From the NCBI RefSeq assembly GCF_007860075.1, contig NZ_SJPP01000002.1, forward strand, positions 248,001-312,000: DNA of 64,000 bases, given 5' to 3'. Below the pieces are notes generated by a model. It saw only the letters and a program-made list of their open reading frames with translations, did no database searches and was not told the origin of the DNA. Of this stretch, positions 47,291 to 57,388 are shown piece after piece (the first letter of the stretch is position 1; each line of letters starts with the position of its first letter). Both the position numbers and the translations under genes were made by a program. Origin of the DNA: Symmachiella macrocystis. Lineage in GTDB: Bacteria > Planctomycetota > Planctomycetia > Planctomycetales > Planctomycetaceae.

Positions 47291-47384
47291 GGGCGAATCC
47301 GAATCAATTCACCGAGACGTAATCACGAGCGCACAATCCTGTGTGCTATTCGTGTTACCCTCAGCAAACCGACCTGGATTCGCC
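47291..47384 (-). terminator. Nested hairpin with T-run between integrase 1 and the DUF1580-like gene
   Basis: GGGCGAATCC (47291-47300) pairs with GGATTCGCCC (47375-47384); inside it GCGCACA/TGTGTGC and CACGA/TCGTG form further stems. On the minus strand the structure is followed by six T. It could end the integrase transcript or act as a structured leader of the DUF1580-like gene. Confidence 0.5.
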
Positions 47385-47764
47385 CTCGGTGGGTCGAACA
47401 GTGCGACGATTTTCTGAAGTGGTCGACCTCTCCGGCCAACCGTTGCACCTCTCTTCACTGGCTGGTGCAACATCAGTTCAAATTGTAATTGGCTCCGGCG
47501 CAAAATCGCACCGATACCCGTTAGCTCAGAAATCACGTTCAAACGCTGACCTGATTACAACGATAGGTATCGGAAATGCAATGTGTCCGGGGTTGTGCCC
47601 GGTTTCACATAGCCAATTTTTGCTTTGAATGGAGCCGCTTCACTAATCTCTAAATTAGAAACTAGCAGTAGTAGTATTAAGGCGGCTATTTTGCTGTGGA
47701 AACTTTGGCAATCATTTTACGAAGTCACTCAATCTTAAATACCATTCTCACATTGTCAATACGT
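47385..47764. other. 380-bp gap downstream of integrase 1
   Basis: No gene is recognised. The part nearest the integrase stop (47640-47760) is AT-rich. The remainder may contain the promoter of the DUF1580-like gene. Confidence 0.45.
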
Positions 47765-48847
47765 TTAACCTAGCTGCTTCATCACGTCACGCGCTTTTGA
47801 GTGGTCGCGCTCGGCGTAAACTTCTGTCATTGCAATCGTTGCATGACCTAAGATTATTTTTGAAGTTTCTACGTCGCCTTGCTGGCGTAATGCTGTTGCA
47901 GCAGTGTGGCGGATGCGATGCGGATGGAAGTCATCGACTTCGGCCTTTTCACATGCTCGCTTGATAGCGTTGCGGTATGAGTCGCGTCCGTAGGGGCGAT
48001 TCGCCGGCAGTTTGTTATTGCGCATCGTTGGCCGAAACACATAGCCGGTTTCGGTAGCATTCAGAAACGGCTCAATGATTTTCTGCGCCTTCGGACCGAT
48101 GAAAATCACTCGCGTTTTTCCATGGTGTTCCGTCTTGTGTGAACCGGGTCTGTATTCCCAAACGTCGCCCCAACAGTCGACTTCTTCGGCACGCATGTGA
48201 AGGACTTCACCCGGGCGCATAGCGGTCAGCAATTGCAGTTGTACCATCGCCGCCACTGGTGGCCGTAGGTGCGGCAGAATCGCCGTCAGCGTGTCTACGG
48301 GAACGGGCGTGACCGGTGTACTCTCGACGGCGCATGACCGGCCCGATTCAAGCCCCTGCACGGTCATCAGATCGTGATAAACCGATGACGATAACAGTTC
48401 CTCACTCGCCGCCCACTTGAACATACGACGGATACGGCCCGCCTGCTTATTGACACTGATCCGCTTCCAGCCCAGCGCGATCATTTTATCGCGGACTTGT
48501 ATTAGCGCCTTCGGTCCGAAGTCGGCAGCGTAGGTTTTGCTGTGGGACTTCTCGATCACCCGCAACACACTTTCGAGCGCGGATACCTCGGATGTCTGAC
48601 GACCGTTTTTGCGGTAGTGGTCGTGAGCGAACGCGCGGTAACGCTGCACGAGATCACCAACCGTGATGTCGGGACGCAATCCAACCGACTGGTCTTTGCG
48701 GTCGGCTTTCCACTGCTCGATCAATTCGCGGTAGCGTCGGCGGCTTTCATGGGAATTGTGCTTCCCTAGCCAATGCTCAACGCCGTTGATCTGAGTTCTC
48801 GCCTGTCCACTCGGTTTGTGGAGATTGTAACCGGGACGCCTTGCCAT
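47765..48847 (-). CDS. Tyrosine recombinase (integrase 1) of element A
   Basis: 360 residues. N-terminal arm-binding part (MARRPGYNLHKPSGQARTQI), SAM-like core-binding part about 60-150, catalytic part with Arg211 (TAMRPGEV), Lys about 238 (SHKTEHH), His310-x-x-Arg313 (HRIRH), His335 (LGHATIAM) and nucleophile Tyr344 (EVYAERD). All catalytic residues are present. It is clearly homologous along its whole length to integrase 2. It reads away from the att copy at 48947, 100 bp upstream of its start. Confidence 0.93.
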   Translation of the reverse strand: MARRPGYNLHKPSGQARTQINGVEHWLGKHNSHESRRRYRELIEQWKADRKDQSVGLRPDITVGDLVQRYRAFAHDHYRKNGRQTSEVSALESVLRVIEKSHSKTYAADFGPKALIQVRDKMIALGWKRISVNKQAGRIRRMFKWAASEELLSSSVYHDLMTVQGLESGRSCAVESTPVTPVPVDTLTAILPHLRPPVAAMVQLQLLTAMRPGEVLHMRAEEVDCWGDVWEYRPGSHKTEHHGKTRVIFIGPKAQKIIEPFLNATETGYVFRPTMRNNKLPANRPYGRDSYRNAIKRACEKAEVDDFHPHRIRHTAATALRQQGDVETSKIILGHATIAMTEVYAERDHSKARDVMKQLG

Positions 48848-48864
48848 GGGTCGTGCTCCTTCAA

Positions 48865-48884
48865 TAGCCGGTATTTAGCCGGTA
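48865..48884. other. Paired TAGCCGGTA repeats (arm-type sites, element A integrase end)
   Basis: TAGCCGGTA at 48865-48873 and 48876-48884, period 11 bp, 62 bp from the att core. The same pair with period 10 occurs at 59427-59445 at the left end of element C. Position and spacing suit integrase arm-binding sites. Confidence 0.6.
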
Positions 48885-48913
48885 GAAGCTACACTGCTCA
48901 TTCTTGGCATGTC

Positions 48914-48929
48914 ACGTAAATCGTTACGT
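48914..48929. promoter_or_regulatory. Palindrome ACGTAA-N4-TTACGT between arm sites and att 1
   Basis: ACGTAA ATCG TTACGT, 17 bp from the att core. An equivalent palindrome lies 16 bp from att 2 at 59248-59265. The conserved place suggests a binding site for an accessory factor or for control of the integrase promoter. Confidence 0.5.
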
Positions 48930-48946
48930 ATCAGCGAGTTGTCAGG

Positions 48947-48988
48947 TGGAGTATAGGGGACTTGAACCCCTGACCTTCTGGCTGCCAG
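48947..48988 (-). other. Attachment site 1: tRNA-Ala(GGC) 3' half (one mismatch)
   Basis: Read on the minus strand the 42 bases parse as tRNA positions 32-73: loop CTGGCAG with anticodon GGC, stem CCAGA, variable loop AGGTC, T-arm AGGGG-TTCAAGT-CCCCT, acceptor strand with U70 and discriminator A73. The preceding bases do not pair as a 5' anticodon stem, so it is not a complete tRNA. It differs from the copy at 59282 by one base in the acceptor strand. Confidence 0.85.
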
Positions 48989-49092
48989 TCAGTCTTGTGT
49001 ATCAACTACAATTACAATAACCCTTGTTTTATAGGGTTTACGTGCTTGTAATTATACACAATTACACCCCATTTCAAGCAACTTTTGGGGCA

Positions 49093-49112
49093 AGTTGATC
49101 AGAGTTGATCAG
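49093..49112. other. Paired AGTTGATCAG repeats (arm-type sites, element B left end)
   Basis: Two exact copies in tandem, period 10 bp, starting 104 bp inside att 1. Matching AGTTGATCACA repeats lie at the other end of the element at 59202-59223. Confidence 0.65.
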
Positions 49113-49138
49113 AGTGTGACCTGCTGGCTCATGGGCAG

Positions 49139-49221
49139 ACGGTCTACGAAAAAACCGCCGACGCATAACGCCTCACGAACACGGCCCGTGAATCGGAAGA
49201 CATACGGTCTACGAAAAAACC
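49139..49221. repeat. 18-bp direct repeat near the left end of element B
   Basis: ACGGTCTACGAAAAAACC occurs at 49139-49156 and 49204-49221 (65 bp apart), each followed about seven bases later by CATAACG. It could be a protein-binding or transfer-related site. The 49222-49635 interval after it has no recognised gene and probably holds the promoter of the large exported-protein gene. Confidence 0.5.
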
Positions 49222-49635
49222 CAACAGTCCATAACGGGTGTCAGTGGGGCTTCATGCTGCTCTGCGACTCATCGTTGTCGATCACACAGCCCTTACGTCA
49301 CCTGCTGTAAGCAGCCAGGGTGAGTCCGTATGAACGCCCCGCTGGAGCGAAGATTATGACGTGATATGCACGCAGGTCCGCGACTTTTTTCAACGGCTTG
49401 GCTCGAAAGTCTTTGGTGTCACCGCTGGGTTGAAGCTAGGAGTTTGTACTAATAGAAAATCTTCAAAAAAATATCAAACGAATGGACCAATTGTAGAAAT
49501 GGCCATTGAGTTTGGGTAATGTGAATGTCGACCAATTTCGGGCAACGGTGATGGCGCCTGCCGATTTCTTTGTGTTGGTCCTGCGGGCTTGATTTAGCAA
49601 CATTGACCAACACCGCCCAAAGAAAGGCGCCTTAA

Positions 49636-52600
49636 ATGCGACGTCTCGTAAAAAGTCTGTTCCGACAAGCACAGCACACCTCCCGGTTCGCAGGCTCCCA
49701 ATCACGTCCACAACCGCCACGTTCCCTCTACTTCAAAGCCCTCAATGGCATGCAGGTATTAGAGGACCGTGTGGTGTTGTCAGGTAGCGACTTTGGAGAG
49801 AACGGCGATATTGACGATCATGAATTGTCTGCCGTGCCACTCTGGATGGCTGGATATACCGCGACCAACAACATTGAAGCAAACGATACTTGGCTGGCGC
49901 TGAAAAGCCAGAGCAACCTATCGATCGATGAACCGATCAGCAACGTTCTGTATCTGGCGTCTCATAATTCGTTTAACACTCTGGGCGGCATCTACCCGGA
50001 AGACACGGGAGACGGTGTTCAAACGGTTCAGGGGACGAGCCCGAACCAATCCATCAGCATTACGAATCAACTCAATGTAGGTGTACGTTCGATTGAAATG
50101 GATCTCTGGGCAGGCGGTACCAATGGGAAGGATCTTTTTTTGCGACATGGAGCACAAGATCTTGTTGGGATTGAAATCGAATTCGACGACACGCTGCAGG
50201 GAATTAAAGACTGGCTCGATGATCCCGCAAATGCTAACGAAATCGTTTTCCTAGATTTTGAAGACCGTGTCGAAGAGAAGGATTTTGAAGACGATGATGC
50301 AAACACACCTGGCGCAAGAACAGCACTGTATCAGGCGATGGAAATATTCGATGACATGATCTATTCGCCAGCTGATCGCCTTGCATCTGAAAATCCGCAC
50401 GGTTGGCCAACCCGACGGGAATTGATCGCCGCTGGCAAACGAGTTGTCATCTTCACACACCGAAATGATTCAAATACAACCGGTGTTTTCGGTGCAGAAG
50501 AAGGCGCAGGTCAGAACGGGGAATCCGGATTCAGTACGACAGGACATGACATCTGGGCTCCATACAAGACAGGAGGGTACCAAGGCGATTACCAGTCCGG
50601 TCTGACTTACCCAGGCCAATCACCCAATGCGAGTTGGACATTTGACCTAGAACCAGGTGAGTATGAGGTGGCAGCGACGTGGGAAGGAAATGTATACCAG
50701 GCGACTGACGCGCCGTACACAGTATTGGATGGTTCAACCTCACTGGCAACGATTGATGTCAATCAATCGGTTAACCCGAACGATTTCACCGATGAGAAAG
50801 GCGTGATCTGGGAAAACCTGGGTGTATTTACGATCACCGGGAATACTTTGACCGTACAATTGACCACCAAAGCTGATGAGTATGTGATCGCGGATGCGAT
50901 TCGCATCAATAAAGTAGTCGCTGATCCTTCAGAGTCCACTCCACAAATCATTGACAACGACGTATCTGTCAACTGGAAGTCAGCGGGAATCGCATTCTTA
51001 GCTGACGGGGGAAAAAATCCCAATCGAAATAACTACGAACAAGTAAATCGGAATGACATCCGCGATGCATGGCCTCCATTTGAACCAGAAGATGCACTCA
51101 TATTTTCTTCAATGCAGAGCGACGGTATTCGGGGGGCAACGGGAGTCTATGCCGCGAAGACGCACGACCTAATTTACGCAGCCTCACGGAATCTTAATTT
51201 TGCCAAAGTCGATTTTGTTCTGGGCTATCAGAATGATGTGGATCAAGATTTCGAGACACCTGATGAAGATGACCCAATGCAAAACGACGGGCCTTACGGG
51301 GAAGACGATCCCAATACCCCCGATTTGGATGAAGGTCACAAACATCGTGGAGATCGCTTAAGAGGTTTAGTATGGAGCTGGGCAGCAGGTGATCCAGCAG
51401 TCCAACGCCAGCTATTTCAAGATCTGTTTCATGATGATCCATCGACTCTTGACGTGGATGAATCTAACCAGACAGGTCAGGGCATGAAAAACCTATTTCT
51501 CAGATATTTCGCTGAGGCGATTACCGATGGTGAAGACAAGACTCTCAAAGATCTTGAAATCGCTTATGAGCAACGTTTTCATAAGTCTTTTCCCAATATT
51601 CCAGGGTTCGGTGTACTGGAGTTGATGAATGATTTGTCAAGGCGTGGGTCAGCAGCTAGGAACAACGGACGTGATTTTGTGGTTCAGGAACAAGGAGGGT
51701 CGAACTGGATTTCGACAGGAAGTGACGGAAATCGTGCATTTGCACTTCGTTCGGTAAATCTTGACCCATACTTAGAAAAGTACCGATGGAAAATCAGCAC
51801 GGAAATGGGGGGATTTTTTGATTCGGATGATGTCGACCTGTCCGCTTACACAGATGACGACGGGATGGAATACATGTTTGCCGGACCAATCAATGGATTT
51901 CAGAACGGCAGCTTCGACAGGGACATGCTTCACCCAGATGTCAGTGATTTTCGTGACAATGAGATTCTCAATGATGTGTTAGGCCCCTATTCGACTCTCG
52001 CCAGCCGACCCGCATTCTCTGTTTTTGAAGCGAGGATCAAGGCGAAATTTGATTTTTTTGTAGGCTATGGTTTCCCTGTCGAAGCTGCACTCGTGTTTGC
52101 TACTGAAAGTGTGCCTGAGGTTTGGCTCAATGTTCAGGACGCAGACCGTGATGGTCATTGGCAAGTTAATGTCACCCCTGAAGCATTACCCGTTTTTGAG
52201 TCATTAACTCTCACACCGGAGATTAATGAAGGAGATATGGTTTCCCTGGCGGGGGTCTTGTCGGACGCGGCAACTGCAGAAACTTACACGATGACGATTG
52301 ATTGGGGCGACGGTAGTGCGATCCAGACGGAGACGATTACCCAATCAGAGCCTGAGTTCTCTTTCGATCACACCTATGTCGACGATGGCGAGAGTGGAAA
52401 TCCGCTGGCGAGTTACAACGTAAATGTATCGGTCATGGAAGGAAACAATAACGCAGGGGAAGTCGAATTTATTACATTCGTCAGCAACGTCGATCCAACA
52501 ATTTCCAATCTTTTCAGCACGGAGACTGATGAAAACGGATTCACAACGCTGTCGGGAACTATTGTCGATCCGGGTGTGCTTGACACGTTTACTCTCGACA

Positions 52601-53706
52601 TCAACTGGGGTGATTCGCTTTCGCCCGAGAACGTGCAGTCGGTGGCATTGGGGGATGTGGCAATCGATGCGGGCGGAGTAAAATGGAACCCGCTAACGCG
52701 TGAATTCGCCATCCAACACCAGTACCTTGATGACAATCCGACCGCCACTTTGTCTGACATCTACACAATCAACCTCACCATCACCGATGACGACACCGGG
52801 ACTTTGTCAGATGAAACGACCGTAATCGTCAACAACGTCGATCCGGCAATCAATCTATTCATCAGTTCCTCTCCTAAAGATGACAAAGCGTATGAAGGGG
52901 ATTTGATTACCGTCTCTGGGCTGTTCAGCGATGCAGGAGTGCTCGATACGCATACGGCTGTCATTGATTGGGGAGACGGGGCGTCCAACGATGCGGACAT
53001 CACCGAAACGGGTGGTTCCGGTTCCATTGCGGGCGAACATATCTACGTTGACGGCGGGGTGTTTGAAGTGATCGTCACGTTGACCGATGACGATGGCGGC
53101 GTCACGACTGCTCAAACGACAATCTACGTTACCGGAGCAGGTGTGCTGAATGGCGTGCTGCAGGTCGTCGGCACGAATGACACCGACCACATCACGATCA
53201 ACCGGCAAGGCAACGGCAAATATAAAGTCCACGCCGATTTCTTTGACGGTTTCAATTTCAAGCGTTTCCCTGCCTCGGAGATCGAAAGCATCGAGATTTG
53301 GTTGTGCCAGGGCGATGATCACCTCAATGTGGCCGGGAACATCACCGACTTGCCCATTGCCGTGCACGACGGTGGCCGGGTGATCAATTTGCCTGGAAAC
53401 CGGGGCCAAAGTGCTCCCGTGTTACCAGCGCCGGCGATCACAAACTCAGCGAATCGCTTGTTTGACGAAGGTGATTTGCAGCAGATTGCCGAAGACGCCG
53501 CCAAACGCACAAAGCAGCCCAAGAAGAACGTGCCGGCTCAAGAAAATGCTTCCCAGCCGTTTGCGAACCACGAAGAGTTCTTTGAAGAGCTAGGCGGCGG
53601 CATGACAGGCAAAAAGAAAGGGAAACATGCCAGCACCGATGTTCTCAATCCCTTTGCGGATGACCAGTGGGAACCGATTCTCGACGGCTTGATGTCAATT
53701 GCATGA
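49636..53706 (+). CDS. Large exported protein: PI-PLC X-like domain, golvesin-like domain, PKD domains
   Basis: 1356 residues. A basic N-terminus leads to LEDRVVLSG (about 42-50), the planctomycete exported-protein motif. Residues about 100-300 look like a phosphatidylinositol-phospholipase-C X domain: LASHNSFNT with His110, GVRSIEMDLW, FLRHG with His171, VFLDFED and VIFTHRND. About 315-435 is a golvesin/xanthan-lyase-C-like beta domain (YEVAATWEGN...IADAIRI). About 855-1165 holds three PKD-type domains (DWGDGS, DWGDGA). The C-terminus is charged (KKGKHAST). It probably acts on a phosphodiester-linked lipid or glycan outside the cell. It is cargo of element B, with visibly lower GC than integrase 2. 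Confidence 0.82.
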   Translation: MRRLVKSLFRQAQHTSRFAGSQSRPQPPRSLYFKALNGMQVLEDRVVLSGSDFGENGDIDDHELSAVPLWMAGYTATNNIEANDTWLALKSQSNLSIDEPISNVLYLASHNSFNTLGGIYPEDTGDGVQTVQGTSPNQSISITNQLNVGVRSIEMDLWAGGTNGKDLFLRHGAQDLVGIEIEFDDTLQGIKDWLDDPANANEIVFLDFEDRVEEKDFEDDDANTPGARTALYQAMEIFDDMIYSPADRLASENPHGWPTRRELIAAGKRVVIFTHRNDSNTTGVFGAEEGAGQNGESGFSTTGHDIWAPYKTGGYQGDYQSGLTYPGQSPNASWTFDLEPGEYEVAATWEGNVYQATDAPYTVLDGSTSLATIDVNQSVNPNDFTDEKGVIWENLGVFTITGNTLTVQLTTKADEYVIADAIRINKVVADPSESTPQIIDNDVSVNWKSAGIAFLADGGKNPNRNNYEQVNRNDIRDAWPPFEPEDALIFSSMQSDGIRGATGVYAAKTHDLIYAASRNLNFAKVDFVLGYQNDVDQDFETPDEDDPMQNDGPYGEDDPNTPDLDEGHKHRGDRLRGLVWSWAAGDPAVQRQLFQDLFHDDPSTLDVDESNQTGQGMKNLFLRYFAEAITDGEDKTLKDLEIAYEQRFHKSFPNIPGFGVLELMNDLSRRGSAARNNGRDFVVQEQGGSNWISTGSDGNRAFALRSVNLDPYLEKYRWKISTEMGGFFDSDDVDLSAYTDDDGMEYMFAGPINGFQNGSFDRDMLHPDVSDFRDNEILNDVLGPYSTLASRPAFSVFEARIKAKFDFFVGYGFPVEAALVFATESVPEVWLNVQDADRDGHWQVNVTPEALPVFESLTLTPEINEGDMVSLAGVLSDAATAETYTMTIDWGDGSAIQTETITQSEPEFSFDHTYVDDGESGNPLASYNVNVSVMEGNNNAGEVEFITFVSNVDPTISNLFSTETDENGFTTLSGTIVDPGVLDTFTLDINWGDSLSPENVQSVALGDVAIDAGGVKWNPLTREFAIQHQYLDDNPTATLSDIYTINLTITDDDTGTLSDETTVIVNNVDPAINLFISSSPKDDKAYEGDLITVSGLFSDAGVLDTHTAVIDWGDGASNDADITETGGSGSIAGEHIYVDGGVFEVIVTLTDDDGGVTTAQTTIYVTGAGVLNGVLQVVGTNDTDHITINRQGNGKYKVHADFFDGFNFKRFPASEIESIEIWLCQGDDHLNVAGNITDLPIAVHDGGRVINLPGNRGQSAPVLPAPAITNSANRLFDEGDLQQIAEDAAKRTKQPKKNVPAQENASQPFANHEEFFEELGGGMTGKKKGKHASTDVLNPFADDQWEPILDGLMSIA

Positions 53707-53796
53707 TGCCGAATCGCACCCGCGTGTGCACGAATCAAGCCGAACAGATGGAGCCACTCATAGAAACAAACAAACAACGATAAAACGGAATGGGCG

Positions 53797-54270
53797 TCAC
53801 TTCGCATCCCCAAATAGACGCACGCACATCCGTTCGTGTTCTTCCGAGTCGACTGCCTTGGACCGATCCCGACGGCGAGGAACCAATAAGGCGGCACGGT
53901 CCTTCGGTGTCAGGCCGAGCCGCACGGCACAGCGATGAGCGTGATTGGACGACTTCAAGGCCTCGGCGTGAAGCTTTTGGTACGCGGGATTGCTGACGCC
54001 GATTTTTGCCATCGCACGCTGTGCCCGCAGAAATTCGCCCTGCCAAAATGCGAATCGCTCAATTTCCGCTCGATCCGATTCAGTGAAATCCAACTTTTCC
54101 GCGTAGCCAATGACCGCGTTGAAGGCATCTGAGGCGGCTTGGCAAAAATGTGCAGGTGGCGGTGTTGTCGTATCCAGATCAATCCGGTTGTCCATCCGCC
54201 GACCATGCTGCCGCGAATCGTATGTGCTGTCTGCATGATGCTGTTCGAGCGTCTTGTGTTCGGCGCCCAT
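53797..54270 (-). CDS. Possible phage terminase small subunit-like (P27-type) protein of element B
   Basis: 157 residues from ATG 54270, chosen because AAGGAG lies 7 bases upstream. Helical; QAASDAFNAVIGYAEKLDF, then IGVSNPAYQKLHAEALKSSNHAHRCAVRLGLTPKDRAAL. The 'NP....L......L.....(L/I)GLTP..RA.L' pattern is that of P27-family terminase small subunits, as in the clearer example at 60462. The N-terminal part is unlike P27, so this is a moderate call. Confidence 0.5.
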   Translation of the reverse strand: MGAEHKTLEQHHADSTYDSRQHGRRMDNRIDLDTTTPPPAHFCQAASDAFNAVIGYAEKLDFTESDRAEIERFAFWQGEFLRAQRAMAKIGVSNPAYQKLHAEALKSSNHAHRCAVRLGLTPKDRAALLVPRRRDRSKAVDSEEHERMCVRLFGDAK

Positions 54271-54454
54271 GTTTGGCTCCTTGGTTGGAATTGGCACCGA
54301 AATGATATCAAACGCTGGACAAAAGAGTCGATAGGTATTAAGCGTTTTAGAAAATCACCCGTTCAAATAAACACGTTGGGGGAACGATACTAAGCGAGTG
54401 GCGGGTTTGCTCTCGACGGCCTATGCCCCCCGTCGATGTCCACGGCCACGGCCC

Positions 54455-54787
54455 TCAGTCGTCATCCAGTCGCCTGGGTTGAGGTCGGGGTAGTTTGAGA
54501 CTGTGGATCGTGGGCTGTCGCTGAACCGCATGAGGCGTGCCCTGTGGCCGTGCTATGTTCATCTTACGATCCTGCTCGTTCTGCTCCCGAATCTTCACTG
54601 CTGCTACCCCGATTTCCTGGGGCGATGGCAGAAACCGAGGAGGTGTTCGCTGCGATGGTTGATGTGCTTTCTGCCACGCCTGCCAGTCATCCTTACCCTC
54701 GACCCCCGGACTGTGAATGGTCTGTAAAAACCCTACTTCTAGGCCGTTAGTAGGCCGCAACCTAGCAAACGACCGGGGCCTAATCAA
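54455..54787 (-). CDS. Hypothetical element B protein
   Basis: Up to 110 residues. The part from about residue 30 (VEGKDDWQAWQKAHQPSQRT...FLPSPQEIGVAAVKIREQNEQDRK) is protein-like, charged and probably helical. It lies between the primase and TerS-like genes on the same strand. No family is recognised, and the true start may be later than 54787. Confidence 0.35.
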   Translation of the reverse strand: MIRPRSFARLRPTNGLEVGFLQTIHSPGVEGKDDWQAWQKAHQPSQRTPPRFLPSPQEIGVAAVKIREQNEQDRKMNIARPQGTPHAVQRQPTIHSLKLPRPQPRRLDDD

Positions 54788-54952
54788 ACCTACGGACAGT
54801 TCTCACGACCTACTCTTCCAGTCTCACCTATCTGTACAGACCATAGACCATTTCAGACCCAAAATGGCGAACTCCCTATAGAGAGGGTGATAAGAGAAAG
54901 TACGCCAAAAAAGGTCTCGTTGCCTCTATGGTCTTCACTGGCCTAACGTGCA

Positions 54953-57388
54953 CTAAATCACATCGCCCGGTTGGGCCTCATCATCGGAAAACACGGTCGG
55001 CAAATCGACCAGCTTAATCCCAACCCAAACCTTCCGGCCTTTGTTGCCTTGCTTGTGTTCGACGCCCCGGAATGCCGCCTTCACTTCGGCGGTAAACTGC
55101 CGGATTGTGACGTAGGCCTCACCTTGGCTTTTCTGGAATCGAACGTAGGTTTGATACAGCAACGTCGCCCCAACACGATCCGCGTCGATTGCAACATGGG
55201 CATCGAAGAACGGGCGGGTCGAGGATGCTTTCTCGGCATAGTCAGCTGTGGCAATTTCCACGACGCTTGGCGTTTGCAGTCCCTCGACCTCGTACCGCAT
55301 TGACCCTTCAACGATCCAATTGAGAACTCCGGCTTTCTGGGCGAGTAACCGGTCTTCGAGTTTGGTGTCGGCCTGCTTCGCATCTTCGGGCATCCCAATT
55401 TCGCCTTGCTTCCAGAACTCTTGCCGAAATGGGACCACACGCAAGCGTCGCTGCAACGCCCGGTCATTCGTATCGTATTCAGGGAGTTGGTTGGTGGAGA
55501 GGAACAGCGTATGGGTCGGGCTGAATTGCCAATTGTCTTGATACAGTTTCCTCCCCCGTATCACGTCTCGCCCGGTCAGTTGCTTGACCATCGCGGGGTT
55601 GAGTCGCATCCGTTCGTTCGTCTCTTGGACGTAGGCCAAACGCTTCGAGTACACATCCATGCGACCGGTCGAGTGCTCCCGACCCGTGGCCGATAGCAAT
55701 TCCTTATCGAACGTGATGCAATAATCCTCGCAAAGAACATTTTGCAGGACGTTGAGAAAAGTGCTCTTGCCGTTCCGACCCCCACCGTTGAGGATCACGA
55801 ACAACTCTTCCCGGCAGTCCCCCATCGCAGCATACCCGACCAACGCTTGGACGTATCGCACTAACTCCCGCGTCTTCGCTTCGGTCTCTTGCTCAAATAT
55901 CTGATGCAAGAACGTTAGCCAATCCGCTTGTGACGCTTCGGGCTCGTAAGCGATTTTGCAATGCTTCGTAATCCTCAAGTCGGGATCGTGCGGTAGTAAA
56001 ATGCCGTTACGTAAATTCAGCACGCCGTTATTGAGATTCAATAACCCTTCATCATCGTTCAGGTCCGACACCCCTTTAGCGGTTAACGGTATTGAACATT
56101 CTAGCATCGCGTTGATTCTCGACGCGGACTCTGACCGGATGCCGTGGGCAATAACGGCTTTCCGCCTGTCTTCGTTCTTGACTTCCATCCCGCGTCTAAC
56201 AATCTCGCGGGCGGTTGCCGCTGCTAATACATACGCTTTGCGAGCATCATCAAGTTCCCACGAAACGCCGTTCCAGGTGTATCGCTTATTCTGGCCGACA
56301 ACGTACATCACGCGATCACTATGCGACTCCGCGAAGAATTCTGCATTGCCAAAATCGGTCAAGTTGTTGCGATACCCGCGAATGCCTTTGGCTTCTTCGG
56401 CTTCGTGCTTCGCGGCCATTTTCTGGATGGATCGTTTGAAGTTTTCTTTTTGTCGCTTCTCTTGGGGAGTGTCGTATTTCTCATCCCAATGCCACAACGT
56501 TCCCACGGTGATCCTGTCGGGGCGGTCGGGCTTGTCCGACGCCCAAACTTTGTCAAACTCTCTCACGTCGAAAGACTCCACGTCTCCCTGCGACCAATCC
56601 TCAGCAAACTCCCTCGCCATCTCATCCGGCAGACCGGACGCTTGGATCGCCCACACGATATTCCGCCACACGTCACGTTCGCGGAAGTCTTCAATCGGCA
56701 GTTTGTTCAAAACATAGGCAACCCGTTCCCGCATCTCATCCAACTCAAAACCCTCCAGCGTCTCCGTAGCGGTCGAGTGAACTTTCCGGTCTAAACTTAC
56801 ACCGGGGAACGTGGACGGCAGCCACGACGCAAGCAGGTTGCTACAGTCGCCTATCTCATCCGACGACTGCGGATGCAGGTTGCCGGTGAACGTCGCAAAG
56901 TTCGGGGAATCTCCGCAGAAGAATTGCGATTCCCCATCAGGTAGTTTTTTGCCGTTGTACGCGGGATCTGCTTTTCCGACCCCCCAAATATGTAAACCCA
57001 TCCCGCTTGGCGTCACCTGGATGTAACAACCGACCGCCGCGAACTGGTCCACGATCTCCTGAGCATCACCACTCAGCAAACCCGTTACAGGATTCCTCAC
57101 GCCATCCAAATCGATGAAAAACATATCGGGGGGTAGAACGCAACCAACCCCAATATCATCCCGTTTCGCGGCAAGGCTGAAGGCCTCAGACAGTGTCATC
57201 GGTTCCGCTTTGCGGTCGACTGCGTGATTCGCGGTGATACTCCAAGGTTGTTTCGTCCAACCTTTTTTGTTTTTGGCCCGCTGAACTTTCCACAACATCC
57301 AGGTCGAAAGCTTGGAAAAGGGTATCGGGCAGTTGCCGAGGTTGGCTGCCGTTCGTTCCGCATTTACGTTAATTGGACTCAATGCCAT
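54953..57388 (-). CDS. Primase-polymerase / SF3 helicase (D5/P4-type) replication protein
   Basis: 811 residues from ATG 57388, preceded by AAGGA; the longer frame to 57433 lacks one. N-terminal archaeo-eukaryotic-type primase-polymerase: MFFIDLDGVRNP carries the catalytic Asp-x-Asp, and VTPSGMGLHIWG the S-G-x-G-x-H motif. The middle has a D5-type linker region. C-terminal superfamily-3 helicase: Walker A LNGGGRNGKSTFL about 533-541, then YVQETNERMRLNPAMVKQLTG and LFLSTNQLPEYDTND (motif C). It would start and unwind element DNA during autonomous replication. Confidence 0.92.
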   Translation of the reverse strand: MALSPINVNAERTAANLGNCPIPFSKLSTWMLWKVQRAKNKKGWTKQPWSITANHAVDRKAEPMTLSEAFSLAAKRDDIGVGCVLPPDMFFIDLDGVRNPVTGLLSGDAQEIVDQFAAVGCYIQVTPSGMGLHIWGVGKADPAYNGKKLPDGESQFFCGDSPNFATFTGNLHPQSSDEIGDCSNLLASWLPSTFPGVSLDRKVHSTATETLEGFELDEMRERVAYVLNKLPIEDFRERDVWRNIVWAIQASGLPDEMAREFAEDWSQGDVESFDVREFDKVWASDKPDRPDRITVGTLWHWDEKYDTPQEKRQKENFKRSIQKMAAKHEAEEAKGIRGYRNNLTDFGNAEFFAESHSDRVMYVVGQNKRYTWNGVSWELDDARKAYVLAAATAREIVRRGMEVKNEDRRKAVIAHGIRSESASRINAMLECSIPLTAKGVSDLNDDEGLLNLNNGVLNLRNGILLPHDPDLRITKHCKIAYEPEASQADWLTFLHQIFEQETEAKTRELVRYVQALVGYAAMGDCREELFVILNGGGRNGKSTFLNVLQNVLCEDYCITFDKELLSATGREHSTGRMDVYSKRLAYVQETNERMRLNPAMVKQLTGRDVIRGRKLYQDNWQFSPTHTLFLSTNQLPEYDTNDRALQRRLRVVPFRQEFWKQGEIGMPEDAKQADTKLEDRLLAQKAGVLNWIVEGSMRYEVEGLQTPSVVEIATADYAEKASSTRPFFDAHVAIDADRVGATLLYQTYVRFQKSQGEAYVTIRQFTAEVKAAFRGVEHKQGNKGRKVWVGIKLVDLPTVFSDDEAQPGDVI

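Larger units (their letters stand above)
45843..48988. mobile_element. Element A: right (integrase) end of an integrative element
   Basis: It contains, reading leftwards from the att copy at 48947-48988, paired TAGCCGGTA repeats, integrase 1, a hairpin, a DUF1580-like gene and decayed frames. The left border is not found; no third att copy was seen to the left. Internal frames at 46614-47040 appear broken, so this element is probably degenerate. Confidence 0.5.
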
